A stretch of DNA of 64,000 nt. Source: an uncultured Bacillota bacterium (GTDB lineage Bacteria; Bacillota; Clostridia; Christensenellales; QAND01). The stretch lies in contig CAJJKN010000008.1 in NCBI GenBank assembly GCA_905188085.1, positions 10,406-74,405 of the forward strand. Reading direction: 5' to 3'. The notes below the pieces were generated by a model. The model was not told the origin of the DNA. It did not search any database and saw only the letters and a program-made list of their open reading frames with translations. A program made the position numbers and the translations under genes. Positions 61,546 through 64,000 of this stretch are shown here, one piece after another; the stretch's first letter is position 1, and each line of letters opens with the position of its first letter.

Positions 61546-61569
61546 AAAAAGAGGGCCTGCGCCCTCCTT
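61546..61569 (-). terminator. terminator after the small membrane protein gene
   Basis: Minus strand: GAGGGC-GCAG-GCCCTC followed by TTTTTG. Confidence 0.85.
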
Positions 61570-61587
61570 TGCCTTACATTCTTTCTA

Positions 61588-61845
61588 TTATTGTTCCCTT
61601 TTTTCTTTCGCTTCTTGCTCTCTTTTTTCCAGCATTTTTTCAATCTTGAATTGCTCAACAATGCTTTTTGGCAATCCGATGATAACCGAGGCAAACGCCC
61701 CTGCAATAATCGTTGATATGCCTGAAGAGACCAATGCCGAGCCATAAAGACCACTATAACCATATGTATCACCGGACATTAACAGCCCTGCCAAAAGGGA
61801 TATCCCCCCTATAATATACAAAATCCAGTCCAAAATGCTTCTCAT
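61588..61845 (-). CDS. small membrane protein of unknown function
   Basis: An 85-residue protein with two hydrophobic segments (about residues 5-25, LDWILYIIGGISLLAGLLMSG split, and 38-58, VSSGISTIIAGAFASVIIG) and a charged C-terminal helix (EKMLEKREQEAKEKREQ) predicted to face the cytoplasm. I do not recognise a family. A strong AAGGAGG ribosome binding site supports translation. It belongs to an AT-richer group of three minus-strand genes between tuf and the alcohol dehydrogenase. Confidence 0.7.
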   Translation of the reverse strand: MRSILDWILYIIGGISLLAGLLMSGDTYGYSGLYGSALVSSGISTIIAGAFASVIIGLPKSIVEQFKIEKMLEKREQEAKEKREQ

Positions 61846-61872
61846 TGTTTTTCCTCCTTATTTGTTTTGTGA

Positions 61873-62319
61873 TTAATAAGATGACAACAAATCATGTGCG
61901 TCATAATATACTTGGATATGTTTTTTAATTTCATCACAATATTTTTTATCAAATTCTAATCCATATATTTTGACAAAAAAACCTAAATACTGCATTTTAT
62001 CCAAATACCCTATATAACTAGGCTCCTTTTCCAAAATCCCCAAATACATTTCTGCCAAAACAAAGAAACTAATATCCGACCATTCTTCATAGCGTCTATT
62101 GCCATTTTCATCGAATACATATTTTGATAATTTTTTATATTCATATTGTGATGTACTCTGCATGTTTTTAAAATCCAATTTATTTGTCTTGTATTCTTCT
62201 GTAATACAATGTGACAATTCGTCTAGAAACGCTTCCTCTGGTTTTTTCGCCCCACCAGAACATGCCGTTATAGAAATAAGTGTTAAACAAACGAGAAATA
62301 ACCCAAATAATTTTTTCAC
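61873..62319 (-). CDS. small lipoprotein of unknown function
   Basis: A 148-residue lipoprotein. The signal peptide ends in the lipobox LISITACSGG (Cys at about 20), followed by a helical, Tyr/Lys/Glu-rich mature domain without a recognised motif. Composition is AT-rich. A GGAGGATAT ribosome binding site precedes the ATG. It is probably co-transcribed with the flanking membrane proteins. Confidence 0.75.
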   Translation of the reverse strand: MKKLFGLFLVCLTLISITACSGGAKKPEEAFLDELSHCITEEYKTNKLDFKNMQSTSQYEYKKLSKYVFDENGNRRYEEWSDISFFVLAEMYLGILEKEPSYIGYLDKMQYLGFFVKIYGLEFDKKYCDEIKKHIQVYYDAHDLLSSY

Positions 62320-62356
62320 TTTTTATATCCTCCCATTCATTTGTAACCGTGTCCTG

Positions 62357-62917
62357 TTAATATCTAGAATAAATAATTTCGCCATCTTTATAAACAAGAC
62401 AATCATTTTTGTATCGATCTACAAAATGATAATAAATTGGCACAGGTAATTTCTCTACGCCTAACTTATACAAGTTGCTCTTTAGATTGCTATAAAACCC
62501 TTTTGAAAATGTTTCCCCAAGGTCTATATAACTCTCCCAAAAATTTTGTCTTTCCGTTTCGTCTGCATTTTTCAATACGGAAGTCTCTATTTTTTCAGAT
62601 TGACAAATTACAGCAATACCATCTTTACGATATTCAACATACCAGTTAAAACCTCCGTCTCCATATGACTCATCATATTTAGTAGCAATAGCCTCCATAA
62701 GTGCCTTTGTTTTGATTTCATCTTCTGTTCTGGGGGCAGGGGTTGATGTGCCCAATATTGCTAGTAGACACAATCCAATTATTAAAACTACAATAGAAAT
62801 TCCTATGTATAATATTTTTTTCTTGTCCTTTCCCACTCGCAATTTTTCATTTAAATTTTTCCACCGTTCTTTGATTCTATCTCTCAAAGATAATTTTGAT
62901 TGCATGGTTTCTTCCAT
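62357..62917 (-). CDS. single-span membrane protein of unknown function
   Basis: A 186-residue protein: a basic cytoplasmic N-terminus (about residues 1-35), one membrane segment (about 36-57, LYIGISIVVLIIGLCLLAIL), and an outer domain of about 125 residues rich in Tyr, Lys and Glu without a recognised motif. The ribosome binding site AAGGAGG lies eight bases upstream. AT-rich like its two downstream neighbours, with which it probably forms an operon. Confidence 0.75.
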   Translation of the reverse strand: MEETMQSKLSLRDRIKERWKNLNEKLRVGKDKKKILYIGISIVVLIIGLCLLAILGTSTPAPRTEDEIKTKALMEAIATKYDESYGDGGFNWYVEYRKDGIAVICQSEKIETSVLKNADETERQNFWESYIDLGETFSKGFYSNLKSNLYKLGVEKLPVPIYYHFVDRYKNDCLVYKDGEIIYSRY

Positions 62918-63282
62918 TTTGCAAACCTCCTTAAAGCAACCGAAACCCTTTGTTGCGTTTTTCCTTTCCTATTCCATTCGTTTTTGTATATAAGCTCATT
63001 CCCCTTACCCAGATAACCAAAACTCACCCCCTTGATATATCACAGCGTCCCCTTACGTCCTGGTTCGTTCCCCTTAAAACAACACCGGAGGCAATTTCCC
63101 TTTCCACATTCCTTAACAAGAAAAACGACCCCTTTTGTCCCTCAAACATTCGCTTCGTTTTCTTAGATTATAGAATAATCTGTTTTATTTTGTCAATCTA
63201 AAATAATCATTCTTGATAATTAAATATCATCTTGGACAAGATAAAATTTTCTTAGGGAAGAACACAGGAAAGAGGTTATCTT
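62918..63282. other. divergent AT-rich intergenic region
   Basis: About 365 bases. The left half shows no gene. The right half carries the palindrome at 63229-63242 and TTGTCA/TTGATA boxes that could be promoter elements for the XRE gene, but their spacing is ambiguous. Confidence 0.45.
63229..63242. promoter_or_regulatory. perfect 14-base palindrome, candidate XRE operator
   Basis: ATCTTG-GA-CAAGAT lies 41 bases before the start of the XRE-type regulator and within its probable promoter region, so it may be an autoregulatory site. Confidence 0.5.
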
Positions 63283-63561
63283 ATGATTTGCGAACGGATC
63301 AAAGAGCTTCGGGAGAAAAACGGATTTACACAAACAGCGTTAGCCAAAAGATTAGGGTTGTCTCGGTCTGCCATAAACGCTTGGGAGATCGGCATCAGCG
63401 TACCCTCAACAAGATACATCGTTGAATTGTCCTCTCTGTTCAAGGTATCAACAGATTATTTATTAGGGATAGATGCAAAAGAGCAAATTGATATTAGTGA
63501 TCTGGGGAGAAAAGAAAAGGATATTATCTATAGTCTCTTAAACTATTTTGATAAAAAATAA
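63283..63561 (+). CDS. XRE-family transcriptional regulator
   Basis: A 92-residue protein. A Cro/CI-type helix-turn-helix occupies residues 3-60 (IKELREKNGFTQTALAKRLGLS, then SAINAWEIGISVPSTRYIVELSSLF, split) and ends with STDYLLG as is usual, followed by a short acidic tail. GAAAGAGG is a reasonable ribosome binding site. The gene is AT-rich and faces away from the small membrane-protein genes. It could regulate them, but no other phage or plasmid gene is nearby. Confidence 0.9.
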   Translation: MICERIKELREKNGFTQTALAKRLGLSRSAINAWEIGISVPSTRYIVELSSLFKVSTDYLLGIDAKEQIDISDLGRKEKDIIYSLLNYFDKK

Positions 63562-63890
63562 TATTGGAACAAACAACTTCAAAACTTTTCCTTCAAAAAA
63601 TGGAAACAATCTCAACTGTGTAGTGTAATGATTTAATAATTCTATTTTCGGTTTTTTATAAATAATCCATGTTTTCTTGTTCCATAGAAAATGTTTTGTA
63701 TAAGAAAAGTATAGAATTTTTCATAAATTTTCTAATACCCTATCTCCCTCTCCTTGCATTTCTACTTTTTTCATAAACCCGCATGAATCGGATTTCATTA
63801 TTTCCTATCTTTCTAAGCCATATTTTTTCCGTATGAAAATTCCGTACAATCTCATCTTTCATAACCCCTATATCCTGTATAATTTTTATA
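63562..63890. other. AT-rich intergenic region, no gene
   Basis: About 330 bases with no frame of note. No clear terminator follows the XRE gene. Confidence 0.55.
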
Positions 63891-63920
63891 CAAAAAAAGG
63901 ACCGCTTTGTGCGGTCCTTT
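63891..63920 (-). terminator. terminator of tuf
   Basis: Minus strand: GGACCGC-ACAAA-GCGGTCC followed by TTTTTTTG. Confidence 0.92.
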
Positions 63921-63930
63921 CTCTTTTCCC

Positions 63931-64000
63931 TTATTCGATGATACTCGTTACTACGCCGGCCCCTACCGTTCTGCCGCCTTCACGAATTGCAAACCGCAAT
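63931..64000 (-). CDS. tuf: elongation factor Tu (3' end, cut by the window edge)
   Basis: Only the last 22 codons and the stop are present. They read FAIREGGRTVGAGVVTSIIE, the universal EF-Tu C-terminus. EF-Tu delivers aminoacyl-tRNA to the ribosome. In many Bacillota tuf lies close to rpmG-secE-nusG; here almost 5 kb of other genes separate them. Confidence 0.95.
   Translation of the reverse strand, partial: LRFAIREGGRTVGAGVVTSIIE

Overview
The window looks like a chromosomal segment of a strictly anaerobic, fermentative member of the Clostridia (Bacillota) with moderately high GC. The evidence is a pyruvate formate-lyase system, a stand-alone [FeFe] hydrogenase, an iron-dependent alcohol dehydrogenase, a flavodiiron oxygen-scavenging protein, T-box and ZTP-riboswitch regulation, and the Gram-positive gene order rpmG-secE-nusG-rplK-rplA-rplJ-rplL. 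I cannot name the genus from sequence alone. No prophage, CRISPR array or intact insertion sequence is visible.

Layout. 0-11 kb: a sodium symporter, an [FeFe] hydrogenase behind a Rex-like operator, a HAD phosphatase, a transaldolase-like protein, then pflA-pflB under a ZTP riboswitch, and an aldo/keto reductase with ferredoxin-like clusters. 11-18 kb: amino-acid genes: a TrpB2-type tryptophan synthase under a T-box, a LOR/SDH (ornithine cyclodeaminase-like) protein, prephenate dehydratase, a flavodiiron protein, and a broken methionine gamma-lyase. 18-24 kb: a minus-strand envelope cluster resembling Bacillus subtilis ydjG-ydjH-ydjI (TFIIB-like zinc ribbon, TPM domain, SPFH plus zinc ribbons), with small lipoproteins, two of them dead. 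24-28 kb: a sugar-type solute-binding lipoprotein followed by a membrane-anchored LuxR-type regulator and a decayed XRE gene, then tRNA-Arg(CCG). 28-38 kb: a P-type Ca2+-like ATPase, a MATE pump with a leader attenuator, an aldo/keto reductase, a GpsA-like dehydrogenase, a WG-repeat lipoprotein pair and a cytidylyltransferase. 38-43 kb: gap, two tandem M29 aminopeptidases and a lipoprotein. 43-49 kb: a polyamine importer operon (XRE-cupin regulator plus potABCD) and mgtE, which has a leader ORF and a terminator in its 5' leader. 49.5-55.4 kb: a MATE-MarR operon, then a decaying redox cluster in which four of five genes are broken. 55.6-64 kb: the ribosomal/transcription operon, an iron alcohol dehydrogenase, an AT-rich accessory stretch, and the end of tuf.

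Two themes stand out. First, conditional transcription termination is used repeatedly: ZTP riboswitch, T-box, L10 leader, and unassigned hairpin-plus-U-tract leaders before mgtE, a MATE pump, a sodium symporter and possibly pheA. The mgtE leader, with a well-formed 29-codon ORF between its promoter and terminator, is the best candidate for an undescribed regulatory system. Second, at least nine genes are broken by single nonsense changes or small indels, many of them apparently recent. Intergenic DNA is strikingly pyrimidine-rich on the + strand regardless of neighbouring gene direction. Together with the minus-strand ribosomal genes, this suggests that the minus strand is the leading strand here.
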